This document shows positions 23,758-30,962 of a DNA stretch of 44,037 bases, piece by piece. A model generated the notes under the pieces. The model had not been told where the DNA came from, made no database searches, and was given only the letters and a program-made list of their open reading frames with translations. Numbering within the stretch: position 1 is the first letter of the stretch; each line of letters starts with the position of its first letter. This stretch comes from Terriglobia bacterium. Lineage in GTDB: Bacteria > Acidobacteriota > Terriglobia > Bryobacterales > Bryobacteraceae. The stretch is from NCBI GenBank assembly GCA_020073615.1, contig JAIQEX010000045.1, positions 1 through 44,037 of the forward strand, written 5' to 3'. The translations under genes were made by a program, and so were the position numbers.

Positions 23758-24984
23758 ATGAACCGACGAGTATTCCTGGGCACGGCCGCGGCAGGGCTGA
23801 CGCGCTTCGCCACCGCGCAGGAGCCGCCGGTGATTCCCGCGGCGATCCGCAACTTGCGGCCCATGCTGGACGACATCCAGCCCATCACCGCGGACGAACG
23901 CAGCGCCCGCCGCGAGAAGGCGCGCCGCCTGATGCACGCCAATAAACTCGGCGCCATCGTGATGGAGGGCGGCTCGAGCATGTTCTATTACACGGGCGTC
24001 CGCCGGGGAGCGAACGACGGCTCCGCCCTGGTGCTGGCGGCGCGCGGCGAGCCGGTCTGGATCGTGCCCGAAGGCGGCCAGGCGCCGGGCATGGCCGAAG
24101 TGCGCACTTGGGCGGCGGGCGATGGCCCGTACCCCCGGATCGCGCAGGCGCTCGCGGAGCGCGGCGCTGCCGCGGGGCGCGTGGGCCTCGAAGAACGGGT
24201 GCGCTTCGCGGTCTTCGACGGGCTGCGCAAGCGAGCGCCGGCGCTCGAATTCGCCAGCGCCGACCCGGTGACGGTCGCCTGCCGGGTGATCAAATCGCCG
24301 GCCGAGATCGCGCTCATGCAGCGTGCCAACGATATCACCATCGCCTGCTACCGGGCGGCGCTGGCCACCCTGCACGAGGGCATGACGCCGCGGGAATTGG
24401 GCGGCAGCATCGCCGCCGCCTACCAGGCGCTGGGCGTGCGCGGTGACGCCATGGTGAGCTTCGGCAAGTACACGGCGTTTCCCCACGGCAGCGTCCAGCC
24501 GCAGCAGTTGCGCGCGGGCGACCTGGTGCTGATCGACGACGGCTGCAGCGTGGAAGGCTATCAATCCGACATTACGCGCACCACCATCTTCGGCCAGCCG
24601 AGCGCGCGCCAGAAGGAGATCTGGAACCTGGAGCGCAAAGCGCAGGACGCGGCGCTGGCCGCGGCCCGGCCGGGCGCGGCCTGCGAAGCGGTGGATGCCG
24701 CCGCGCGCCAGGTGATCGCCGGTTTCGGTTTCGGCCCGGGCTACAAGGTGCCCGGACTGCCGCACCGCACGGGGCACGGCATCGGCCTGGACGGGCACGA
24801 GTGGACCTACCTGGTGCGCGGCAACAAGACCCGCCTCGAGCCGGGCATGTGTTTCAGCAACGAGCCCACCATCGTCATCTACGGCGAGTTCGGCGTACGC
24901 CTGGAAGATTGCATGTATATCACCAAGGAGGGCGCGCGCATGTTCACCCGGCAGAGCCCGGCCATCGATCAGCCCTTCGGATAA
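23758..24984 (+). CDS. M24-family metallopeptidase (Xaa-Pro aminopeptidase-like), Tat-exported
   Basis: A 408-residue enzyme with a creatinase-N domain (about 40-180) and a pita-bread catalytic domain (about 185-400). All five metal ligands can be placed: Asp in 'LIDDGCSVEGYQSDITRTTI' (two Asp), His in 'HRTGHGIGLDGHE', and two Glu in 'CFSNEPTIVI' and 'GVRLEDCMYIT'. It would remove an N-terminal residue before Pro or act on a related substrate. The N terminus (MNRRVFLGTAAAGLTRFATA) looks like a Tat signal peptide. GGGAGGG lies just upstream of the ATG. It is the second gene of an operon with the amidase; a truncated paralogue starts four bases after its stop. Confidence 0.92.
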   Translation: MNRRVFLGTAAAGLTRFATAQEPPVIPAAIRNLRPMLDDIQPITADERSARREKARRLMHANKLGAIVMEGGSSMFYYTGVRRGANDGSALVLAARGEPVWIVPEGGQAPGMAEVRTWAAGDGPYPRIAQALAERGAAAGRVGLEERVRFAVFDGLRKRAPALEFASADPVTVACRVIKSPAEIALMQRANDITIACYRAALATLHEGMTPRELGGSIAAAYQALGVRGDAMVSFGKYTAFPHGSVQPQQLRAGDLVLIDDGCSVEGYQSDITRTTIFGQPSARQKEIWNLERKAQDAALAAARPGAACEAVDAAARQVIAGFGFGPGYKVPGLPHRTGHGIGLDGHEWTYLVRGNKTRLEPGMCFSNEPTIVIYGEFGVRLEDCMYITKEGARMFTRQSPAIDQPFG

Positions 24985-24988
24985 TCCT

Positions 24989-25579
24989 ATGCCGCAGACG
25001 GAAATCACCGCGACCACTTACCGGCAGCGCATCGAGAAGCTTCAGGAGGCCATGAAGGAATTCGGCATCCAGGCGGTGGTGCTGGAGCCGGGGCCGGCCA
25101 TGCTTTACCTCACCGGCGTCCGCTGGGGGAAGAGTGAGCGAACCTTCGCCGTGGTGCTGCCGGTGAAGGGCGAACCCGTGTGGACGCTACCGGGCTTCGA
25201 GGAGATGCGCGCCCGCGAGTTGATCCACGTGGGCGACGACATCCGCATCTGGCAGGAGGACGAAAGCCCCTACCAGCGCATTGCCGGGGCGCTCCAGGAC
25301 CGCGGGGTGACGTCCGGGCGCGTGGCCATCGACGACGCGGCGCGCTTCTTCGTCTTCGACGGCATCCGCAAGCTGGCCCCGAAACTGGAGTATGTGGGCG
25401 CCTCGCAGGTGCTGCAGGCGGCCGGAGTGGACACCGCCCAGCCCGCGCGGCCGGGGCCTCTCTGCATCGTGCCGAAAGTTACCCTTATGGAGACGCTCCA
25501 CGCTGGCCACGGCCCTCCTTCGCTCAGTTCGCTTCGTTCTACAGTTCAAAAATGGTCGACAAGGTTAAAGAACTCCTGA
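24989..25579 (+). pseudogene. Truncated M24 paralogue: creatinase-N domain only
   Basis: The first 155 residues (MPQTEITATTYRQRIEKLQE to about 'VLQAAGVDTAQPARPG') align with residues about 45-185 of the neighbouring M24 peptidase ('MLYLTGVRWGKSERTF', 'SPYQRIAGALQDRG', 'FFVFDGIRKLAPKLEY'). The catalytic pita-bread domain is missing. After Gly at 25455 the frame continues with unrelated residues to a stop at 25577-25579. It follows the intact M24 gene by four bases, so it is a tandem paralogue that has lost its 3' two-thirds. Part of it (25202-25455) recurs at 26717-26970. A functional stand-alone domain cannot be excluded, because most differences between the two copies are synonymous. Confidence 0.75.
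25202..25455 (+). repeat. 254-bp direct repeat, copy 1
   Basis: This segment of the truncated M24 gene recurs at 26717-26970 with no insertions or deletions and about seven base differences by eye (roughly 97 per cent identical). The offset is 1,515 bases. The segment between the copies carries two small low-GC ORFs and the toxin-antitoxin pair. Confidence 0.9.
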
Positions 25580-25781
25580 GAAGCAGCGAAGCCAGAACCG
25601 GCAATCGCGTAAATTTTATCTTTGGGAATTCGGGCAACAAAGTGAGCACGTAGTGATAACCGTCTTGGACTCCCGTTTGGAAGTTGATCTCCATGACGGC
25701 CTTACGCCGGCCAAAGAGACGCTAATTCTTAATTGGTTTGAGCCGTTGGCGAAAGCTCATCAGGCCGCACTCGGGGCGTAG
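25552..25781 (+). other. Two short low-GC ORFs of unknown origin
   Basis: An ATG at 25552 opens a 33-codon ORF (MVDKVKELLRSSEARTGNRV onward) ending at TAG 25651-25653. The last base of that stop begins a GTG that opens a second 42-codon ORF (VITVLDSRLEVDLHDGLTPA onward) ending at 25779-25781. Both use AT-rich codons (AAA, TTT, CTA, ATT) unlike neighbouring genes, which suggests foreign DNA. I do not recognise either. They may be a remnant of one longer gene. The stretch 25782-26047 that follows shows no gene, only an imperfect G/C-rich hairpin near 26000-26040. Confidence 0.35.
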
Positions 25782-26047
25782 GCGGTGGAACGCGAAGTGT
25801 CGGGCGGAGAAGACACGAAAACTCTAGCGCTTCGGAGCGGGGGGCGGGGTATCCAATTCAGACGGGTAGGTAAGCCCTATGGTTGCGTTGTCCGATTGCC
25901 CAGATGCCTTGGAGGCCTTTATTGCTGCTCGGTAAACCTTCTCTGTGCATTCGCCCTGACCATCCGCCTCGTAGCTCGCTGTTCCTGCGATCTTCCGCTC
26001 CCCCCGCGCGTCCGGCGGGAGCGCGGTTCGGAAGCGGGGAGTGGTGG

Positions 26048-26359
26048 CTACTCCCTGCCCCTGAGAATTGCGGCCATCACGCGGGGGCTGCGCCGTCCAT
26101 GCATGACTGCGACAATCCAGAGCGGCTTCTCATCCGGCGCATAGGCGATCAGGTGTTCGCGCACAAGAATGAAACACAGGGGCCGCGAGGTGAGGTCGGG
26201 GCGCTTGTGGCCAACATCGGGAAAAGGCGCCAAGGCGCGAATGGCGGCGAGGATTTCCGCAATCACCCGGTCGGCTGCGTCGAGATTATCCGCGCGGATG
26301 AATTCCCAAATCTCGTCAAGGTCCAAACTGGCTTCGGGGTGAAAGTTGTAACCGGTCAT
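26048..26359 (-). CDS. ParE/RelE-superfamily toxin
   Basis: A 103-residue protein that fits the RelE/ParE toxin fold: the N-terminal 'YNFHPEASLDLDEIWEFIRA', then 'AADRVIAEILAAIRALAPFP' (paired helices), 'DVGHKRPDL', and C-terminal strands 'CFILVREHLIAYAPDEKPLW' and 'IVAVMHGRRSPRVMAAIL'. The conserved Arg/His pattern 'HGRRSPR' near the end is typical of the ParE branch. ParE-type toxins poison gyrase while RelE-type ones cut mRNA in the ribosome; the target here cannot be told. Its ATG overlaps the stop of the upstream antitoxin gene by four bases (ATGA), giving coupled translation with the antitoxin made first. The pair lies between two direct copies of an M24 gene segment. Confidence 0.9.
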   Translation of the reverse strand: MTGYNFHPEASLDLDEIWEFIRADNLDAADRVIAEILAAIRALAPFPDVGHKRPDLTSRPLCFILVREHLIAYAPDEKPLWIVAVMHGRRSPRVMAAILRGRE

Positions 26360-26610
26360 GAACCCGGTTGGGAACGCCGCGCGGCGGCGCTCTTTTCGCG
26401 GAAGTAGGCTTCAACCTCGTCGCCGGGGATGGGCTTCACCCTGCCGCTTTTCAGATCGTCATAGCGGCTGTTGAGCATTTCGCGCGTCTGCGCCACTTCC
26501 TCGAAGTACCCGGCCATGGCGTCCTCAACCAGTTCGTCCGGGCCGCGTCCGCTCTGCGCGGCGAGGTCCTTGAGCTTCTTTTCCGTCTCCGGTGCGAAAT
26601 GTACTTCCAT
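26356..26610 (-). CDS. Antitoxin of the ParE/RelE-type pair
   Basis: An 84-residue acidic protein, MEVHFAPETEKKLKDLAAQS at the start. The N-terminal strand 'VHFAPETEKKLKDLAAQSG' and helix 'GPDELVEDAMAGYFEE' fit a ribbon-helix-helix DNA-binding antitoxin; the C-terminal half (MLNSRYDDLKSGRVKPIPGD and onward) would wrap the toxin. The 'LKSGRVKPIPGDEVEAYFRE' end is common in antitoxins of ParE partners. The start at 26610 has AGAAGG just upstream and gives the normal family length; earlier in-frame codons run into the M24-derived repeat. It probably represses its own operon through DNA binding. Toxin and antitoxin overlap by four bases. Confidence 0.87.
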   Translation of the reverse strand: MEVHFAPETEKKLKDLAAQSGRGPDELVEDAMAGYFEEVAQTREMLNSRYDDLKSGRVKPIPGDEVEAYFREKSAAARRSQPGS

Positions 26611-26716
26611 GCCTTCTAAAGATACGGGAAAAGCGACGTGACGGGCAAGTTGTTTGCATGGCCTGCGGCTCCGCCGAAATCCGGAAACTGAATTTCGGGC
26701 GGGAGGATACGCCGGT

Positions 26717-26992
26717 GAGATGCGCGCCCGCGAGTTGATCCACGTGGGCGACGATATCCGCATCTGGCAGGAGGACGAAAGCCCCTACCAGCGCATTGCC
26801 GGCGCGCTCCAGGATCGCGGGGTGACGTCCGGGCGCGTGGCCATCGACGACGCGGCGCGCTTCTTCGTCTTCGACGGCATCCGCAAGCTGGCCCCGAAAC
26901 TGGAGTATGTGGGCGCGTCGCAGGTGCTGAAGGCGGCGGGAGTGGACACCGCCCAGCCCGCGCGTCCGGGACGTGGGGCGGAGCGCAAATAG
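26717..26992 (+). pseudogene. Second creatinase-N fragment (254-bp direct repeat, copy 2)
   Basis: The frame encodes 'EMRARELIHVGDDIRIWQED' through 'GVDTAQPARPGRGAERK' and stops at 26990-26992. Bases 26717-26970 duplicate 25202-25455. The part of the M24 gene before this segment is missing here, and so is the catalytic domain, so this copy cannot be a working peptidase. An upstream in-frame start exists at 26654 but adds unrelated residues. By eye six of seven differences from copy 1 are synonymous; the other changes Gln to Lys. Confidence 0.75.
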
Positions 26993-27033
26993 GGGCTCCC
27001 GCCGCGTAATTTCGCAGGAAGCCCACAAAATCC

Positions 27034-27062
27034 TTGTCTCCCACCTCCGGGTGGTATATGAT
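27034..27062 (+). promoter_or_regulatory. Promoter of TonB-dependent receptor 1
   Basis: TTGTCT (27034-27039) and TATGAT (27057-27062) are separated by 17 bases, a good sigma-70-type promoter. The spacer holds an inverted repeat, CCAC-N6-GTGG. The same arrangement is found upstream of the second receptor. A ribosome site (AAAGGGGGG) precedes the ATG at 27101. Confidence 0.7.
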
Positions 27063-27100
27063 CTACTCCATCTCAGGGTAAATCTCCAAAAGGGGGGAAA

Positions 27101-30100
27101 ATGAAAGTCGAAGCCGTTAGAAGTTTTGCTGCAATGCGTGTTCGCATTGCTTTCGTCGCCACATTCTTAGTGTTTGCGGGCCTCCTGGCCGCGCAAGTCA
27201 CTTCGCGCCTGACCGGGTCGGTGGTCGATCCCTCAGGCCTGGCCGTTCCTGCCGCCATTGTCGAGCTGTTTCTGCCGGGTGGGGCGCAACCGATCTTAAG
27301 CACGGTAACCACGGCGGACGGGCTGTTCGCCTTCACCGGCGTCGCCTCCGGGACCTATGACGTGGTCGTCTCGTTCAAGGGATTCCGGAAATTTACCGAG
27401 CGCGGAGTGCTGCTCACCGCCGGAACCGAAACGTCCATTAACACCGTCCGCATGGAGGTGGGCAGCGTCACGGATGTGGTGGAGGTGAAGGAAACGGCGG
27501 TCACGGTGCAGACCAGCAACGCCGAAGTCTCGACTACCATCACGCGCAATCAGGTAAGGGACCTGCCGATCCTGAACCGCAGCCCGCAGGGCTTTGTGTC
27601 CACGCAGGCGGGGGTGAATTCGAGCCGAGGCGGAGTCACTATCGTCAATGGCGAGCGCACCAGCTTCACCAACGTGACTTTGGACGGGATCAACATCCAG
27701 GACAATTTCATCCGCACCAACGCGGTGGATTTCTCGCCCAACCTGTTGCTGCTGGACCAAGTCGCCGAGATGACGTTCTCCACGTCCAACACCAATCCGG
27801 CGTTCGGATCGGGCTCGTCCCAGGTGACTTTCGTCACGCCCTCGGGAGGGAACACGTTCCATGGGGGTGGCTTCTGGTCGAACCGCAACAGCGCGCTGGC
27901 GGCCAACACCTGGTTCAACAACCAGTCCGGCGTGAAGAAGCCCTTCCTGAATCAAAACCAGACCGGCGGCAACCTGGGCGGTCACATCAAGAAGGACAAG
28001 CTGTTCTTCTACTTCAACTACGAGGCGTTCCGGCTGAATCAGCAGGCGGCGCAGACGCGTACCATCCTAACGGCCGACGCCGCACAGGGTATCTTCACCT
28101 ATGGCAGCGCCGCGGCGGTGCAGAAGGTGAATATTCTGGGGGTGACCGGCCAGAAGATCGATCCTACCGTTGCCGCGCTGCTGGCCCGGATTCCCGGCCC
28201 GGCGCAGATCAATACGTTCAACGCCGGCGACAGTTCCTCGTCTCTGCTGAAGAATACCGGCGGGTACCTGTTCAACCAGCGGAGCAACCGCAGCCGCAAC
28301 AACGTGACCGGCAAAATCGACTATATCATGTCGACTAAGAGCACCATCACCGGCACTTACGCCTGGAACAGCGACCTTCTGGACCGGCCCGATGTGAACA
28401 ATTCCGGTTACTCCGCGATCCCGCTGGTGGCCAACAACGACAAGGTCAAGCTGCTCTCCACCGCTTGGCGCTACAGTCCGAAGCCGAACCTCACCAATGA
28501 AGTGCGGTTCGGATTCAACATGGCCCCGGCGCTGTTCCTCAGCACGGAGGACTTCGGCAACGCGATTATCGGGAGCACCATATTCAGCACCCCGGTAGCC
28601 ACCTTCCGGAGCCAGGGCCGCTACACCAACACTTATAACTTTGCGGACAACGCCAGTTACCTGCGCGGCAACCACAATATCCAGTTCGGCTTCCAGATGC
28701 AGAGGGATTACACCGAACCATACAACGATGCCGGTATCACGCCCACCTACGCCGTGGGCATCAGCTCGGCCAACCCCATTGGATTGACCAATGCGCAACT
28801 GCCCGGCGCCAATTCCACGGATATCGCCCAGGCCAATGCCCTGCTGGCGACGCTGGCCGGCTTTCTGACCACCGACACGCGGACCTTCAACGTTTCCAGC
28901 CGCACCTCGGGGTTCGTTCCCGGGTTTACCAACGACCGCCACTGGAGGTTCGACGACTATTCCGGGTACCTGCAGGACAGTTGGAAGGTGAAGCCGCGCC
29001 TGACGCTCAATCTCGGCGTGCGCTACGAGTATTACAGTCCGGTGAAGGAACAGAACGGCCTGGTGCTGTTGCCGCAGCTCGCCAACAACAACGCGGTGGG
29101 CGCGCTGCTGTCCAACAGCACGCTCAATTTCGCGTCGGGCTCGGGAACGCCGCTGTACAACCCGGACCACAACAACTTCGCCCCCAATATCGGCTTGGCT
29201 TGGGACGTGTTCGGCAACGGAAGGACGGCGCTGCGCGCCGGCTACAGCATCAACTACGTGAACGACGAGTACCTGGTGGCGCTCACCGGCAACGCCGGCA
29301 CCAACGCGGGGCTCGCGCAGACGGTGTCGGCCACCGGCCTCTCCAGCCCGATCTCGGCCGGCCTTCCGGCCATCAACGCTCCCGCGTTTACCGTGCCGCG
29401 CACCTTCCAGGACAACTTCAACCTGAACCCGAACAGCAACTTCGCCATGAGCGACCCCAACCTGCGGTCGCCTTACGTGCAGCAGTGGAACATCGGCATC
29501 CAGCACGAGTTCAAGGCCTTCGTCCTGGAGGCGCGTTACGTGGGCAACCATGGGACGAAGCTGCTGCGCGCAGTCGATCTGAACCAGGTCAATATCAACG
29601 CCGGCGGGTTCCTCTCGGATTTCATCCGCGCCCAGCAGAACGGCAACCTGGCGCTGGCCAAGACGGGCATCTTCAACCCCGTCTTCGATCCGACCATCGC
29701 GGGCAGCCAGGCGCTCACCGTGTTTCCGCTGCTGCCCAACGGCGGCAACCTGGCCAATGCGGCCAACCGCACGTTCCTCCAGCAGGGGGCGGTCGCCGAC
29801 ATGGCCTTCAATTACCAGAACACCAAGGCCAACGGGCCGATCAGCTTCATGCCCAACCCGCTGGCGGCCAGCCTCCGCCTGATGACCAATTACAGCAACT
29901 CGACTTACAACGGGCTGCAACTGGAAGCGCGCACGCGCGAGCACCGCGGACTTACTCTCCAGGCCAACTACACCTACTCCAAGGTGCTGAGCGACGCCGT
30001 GAGCGGCAGCGACAATAACAACCAGGGCCGCTACGAGGCACTGATGGACAACAACAACCCGGGCCTGGAAAAGTCGCGCGCCCCCTTCGACCTGACGCAC

Positions 30101-30733
30101 GTCATGAAGTTCAACTTCGTGTACCAACTTCCGCTCGGAGCGGGCCACATGCTCAGCTTCGGTCCGCTCAATCGCGCCCTGCTGTCGGGCTGGCAGATGA
30201 CGGGCATCTTCGATCACCAGTCGGGCGAGCCGTTCTCGGTCTGTTCGGGGCTGGGAGGCCAGGTGGCCTACGGAACCCTGAACCGCACCGCCAACCTGCC
30301 CACCAACGGCTGCAACACGGTGGATACCTCGCTCACCATGGACCAGTTGCGCAGCGTCATGCAGTTCCAGATGACGGGCAAGGGACCGTCCATGGTGATC
30401 CCCACGGCTCTCAACTCCAACTTCCAGGCGGCCGTGGCCGGCACCACCTTCGCGAACCAGGTTTTCTTCACACCCGGGGCGGGCACCACCGGCTCTCTAG
30501 GACGCCGGGTCTTCGACGGCCCATGGGATACCACGTTTGATTTCGGGTTCAGCAAGACCACCCGGATCAACGAACGCCATTCCATCGTTTTGCGCATGGA
30601 CTCGACCAACTTCTTCAATCACCCGTCGTTTCTGATCGGCGACCAGTCGGTGACCTCCACCAACTTCGGCAAGATCACCAGCACATTCGCCGCGCGGCGT
30701 CAGATGCAATTCACGCTGATGTACCAGTTCTAA
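27101..30733 (+). CDS. TonB-dependent receptor, Oar-like, with carboxypeptidase-regulatory domain
   Basis: A 1,210-residue outer-membrane protein. A signal peptide (MRVRIAFVATFLVFAGLLAA within residues 12-32) is followed by a carboxypeptidase-regulatory-like beta sandwich (about 35-120: 'RLTGSVVDPSGLAVPAAIVE', 'FAFTGVASGTYDVVVSFKGF'), a plug domain (about 125-260) and a large barrel ending in aromatic Phe (LMYQF). This architecture is the Oar/SusC-like group expanded in Acidobacteriota. The protein should import large oligosaccharides or peptides with energy from a TonB protein; no SusD-like lipoprotein is adjacent. The frame is free of breaks and has GGGGGG before the ATG. It is followed by an 11-bp hairpin and then by a second receptor with a matching promoter. 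The substrate is unknown. Confidence 0.93.
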   Translation: MKVEAVRSFAAMRVRIAFVATFLVFAGLLAAQVTSRLTGSVVDPSGLAVPAAIVELFLPGGAQPILSTVTTADGLFAFTGVASGTYDVVVSFKGFRKFTERGVLLTAGTETSINTVRMEVGSVTDVVEVKETAVTVQTSNAEVSTTITRNQVRDLPILNRSPQGFVSTQAGVNSSRGGVTIVNGERTSFTNVTLDGINIQDNFIRTNAVDFSPNLLLLDQVAEMTFSTSNTNPAFGSGSSQVTFVTPSGGNTFHGGGFWSNRNSALAANTWFNNQSGVKKPFLNQNQTGGNLGGHIKKDKLFFYFNYEAFRLNQQAAQTRTILTADAAQGIFTYGSAAAVQKVNILGVTGQKIDPTVAALLARIPGPAQINTFNAGDSSSSLLKNTGGYLFNQRSNRSRNNVTGKIDYIMSTKSTITGTYAWNSDLLDRPDVNNSGYSAIPLVANNDKVKLLSTAWRYSPKPNLTNEVRFGFNMAPALFLSTEDFGNAIIGSTIFSTPVATFRSQGRYTNTYNFADNASYLRGNHNIQFGFQMQRDYTEPYNDAGITPTYAVGISSANPIGLTNAQLPGANSTDIAQANALLATLAGFLTTDTRTFNVSSRTSGFVPGFTNDRHWRFDDYSGYLQDSWKVKPRLTLNLGVRYEYYSPVKEQNGLVLLPQLANNNAVGALLSNSTLNFASGSGTPLYNPDHNNFAPNIGLAWDVFGNGRTALRAGYSINYVNDEYLVALTGNAGTNAGLAQTVSATGLSSPISAGLPAINAPAFTVPRTFQDNFNLNPNSNFAMSDPNLRSPYVQQWNIGIQHEFKAFVLEARYVGNHGTKLLRAVDLNQVNINAGGFLSDFIRAQQNGNLALAKTGIFNPVFDPTIAGSQALTVFPLLPNGGNLANAANRTFLQQGAVADMAFNYQNTKANGPISFMPNPLAASLRLMTNYSNSTYNGLQLEARTREHRGLTLQANYTYSKVLSDAVSGSDNNNQGRYEALMDNNNPGLEKSRAPFDLTHVMKFNFVYQLPLGAGHMLSFGPLNRALLSGWQMTGIFDHQSGEPFSVCSGLGGQVAYGTLNRTANLPTNGCNTVDTSLTMDQLRSVMQFQMTGKGPSMVIPTALNSNFQAAVAGTTFANQVFFTPGAGTTGSLGRRVFDGPWDTTFDFGFSKTTRINERHSIVLRMDSTNFFNHPSFLIGDQSVTSTNFGKITSTFAARRQMQFTLMYQF

Positions 30734-30745
30734 CTAGTCCACCAG

Positions 30746-30771
30746 GGGGGTAGGCGGCACCGCCTGCCCCC
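30746..30771 (+). terminator. Hairpin terminator after receptor 1
   Basis: GGGGGTAGGCG (30746-30756) pairs with CGCCTGCCCCC (30761-30771) over 11 bp with one T-G wobble and a 4-base loop. It begins 12 bases after the receptor stop. No long T tract follows. Confidence 0.6.
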
Positions 30772-30893
30772 ACCCCTTGACTATCTTTCGGACACAGCCG
30801 GCTTGAATTTCCGGTAGTTTGCCTCTCTCCTCCTACCGAATTTCATATTCGGGAGTTTTCGGCCAGATTCTTGTAAAAACCCTCAAAAACCCC

Positions 30894-30922
30894 TTGCCAC
30901 CCACGCCGTTGTGGTATATCAT
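30894..30922 (+). promoter_or_regulatory. Promoter of TonB-dependent receptor 2
   Basis: TTGCCA (30894-30899) and TATCAT (30917-30922) are 17 bases apart. The spacer again holds CCAC-N6-GTGG, and the -10 region reads GTGGTATATCATC, against GTGGTATATGATC in receptor 1. The two promoters align without gaps over about 32 bases. Confidence 0.7.
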
Positions 30923-30962
30923 CGGCCCACATTACCAAATCAAACCTAGGGGGGTACAAATA

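Noticed and set aside
23758-24984. Methionine aminopeptidase as an identity for the M24 protein
   Set aside because: The protein has a creatinase-N domain and a Tat-type signal, which fit the Xaa-Pro peptidase/creatinase branch better.
21487-25017. Leftward open frame of 1,176 codons opposite the amidase and M24 genes
   Set aside because: It runs antisense to two enzymes with complete active-site motifs and has no recognisable domain.
28067-30217. Leftward open frame of 716 codons inside the first TonB receptor
   Set aside because: Val/Gly/Arg/His-rich antisense sequence with no domain.
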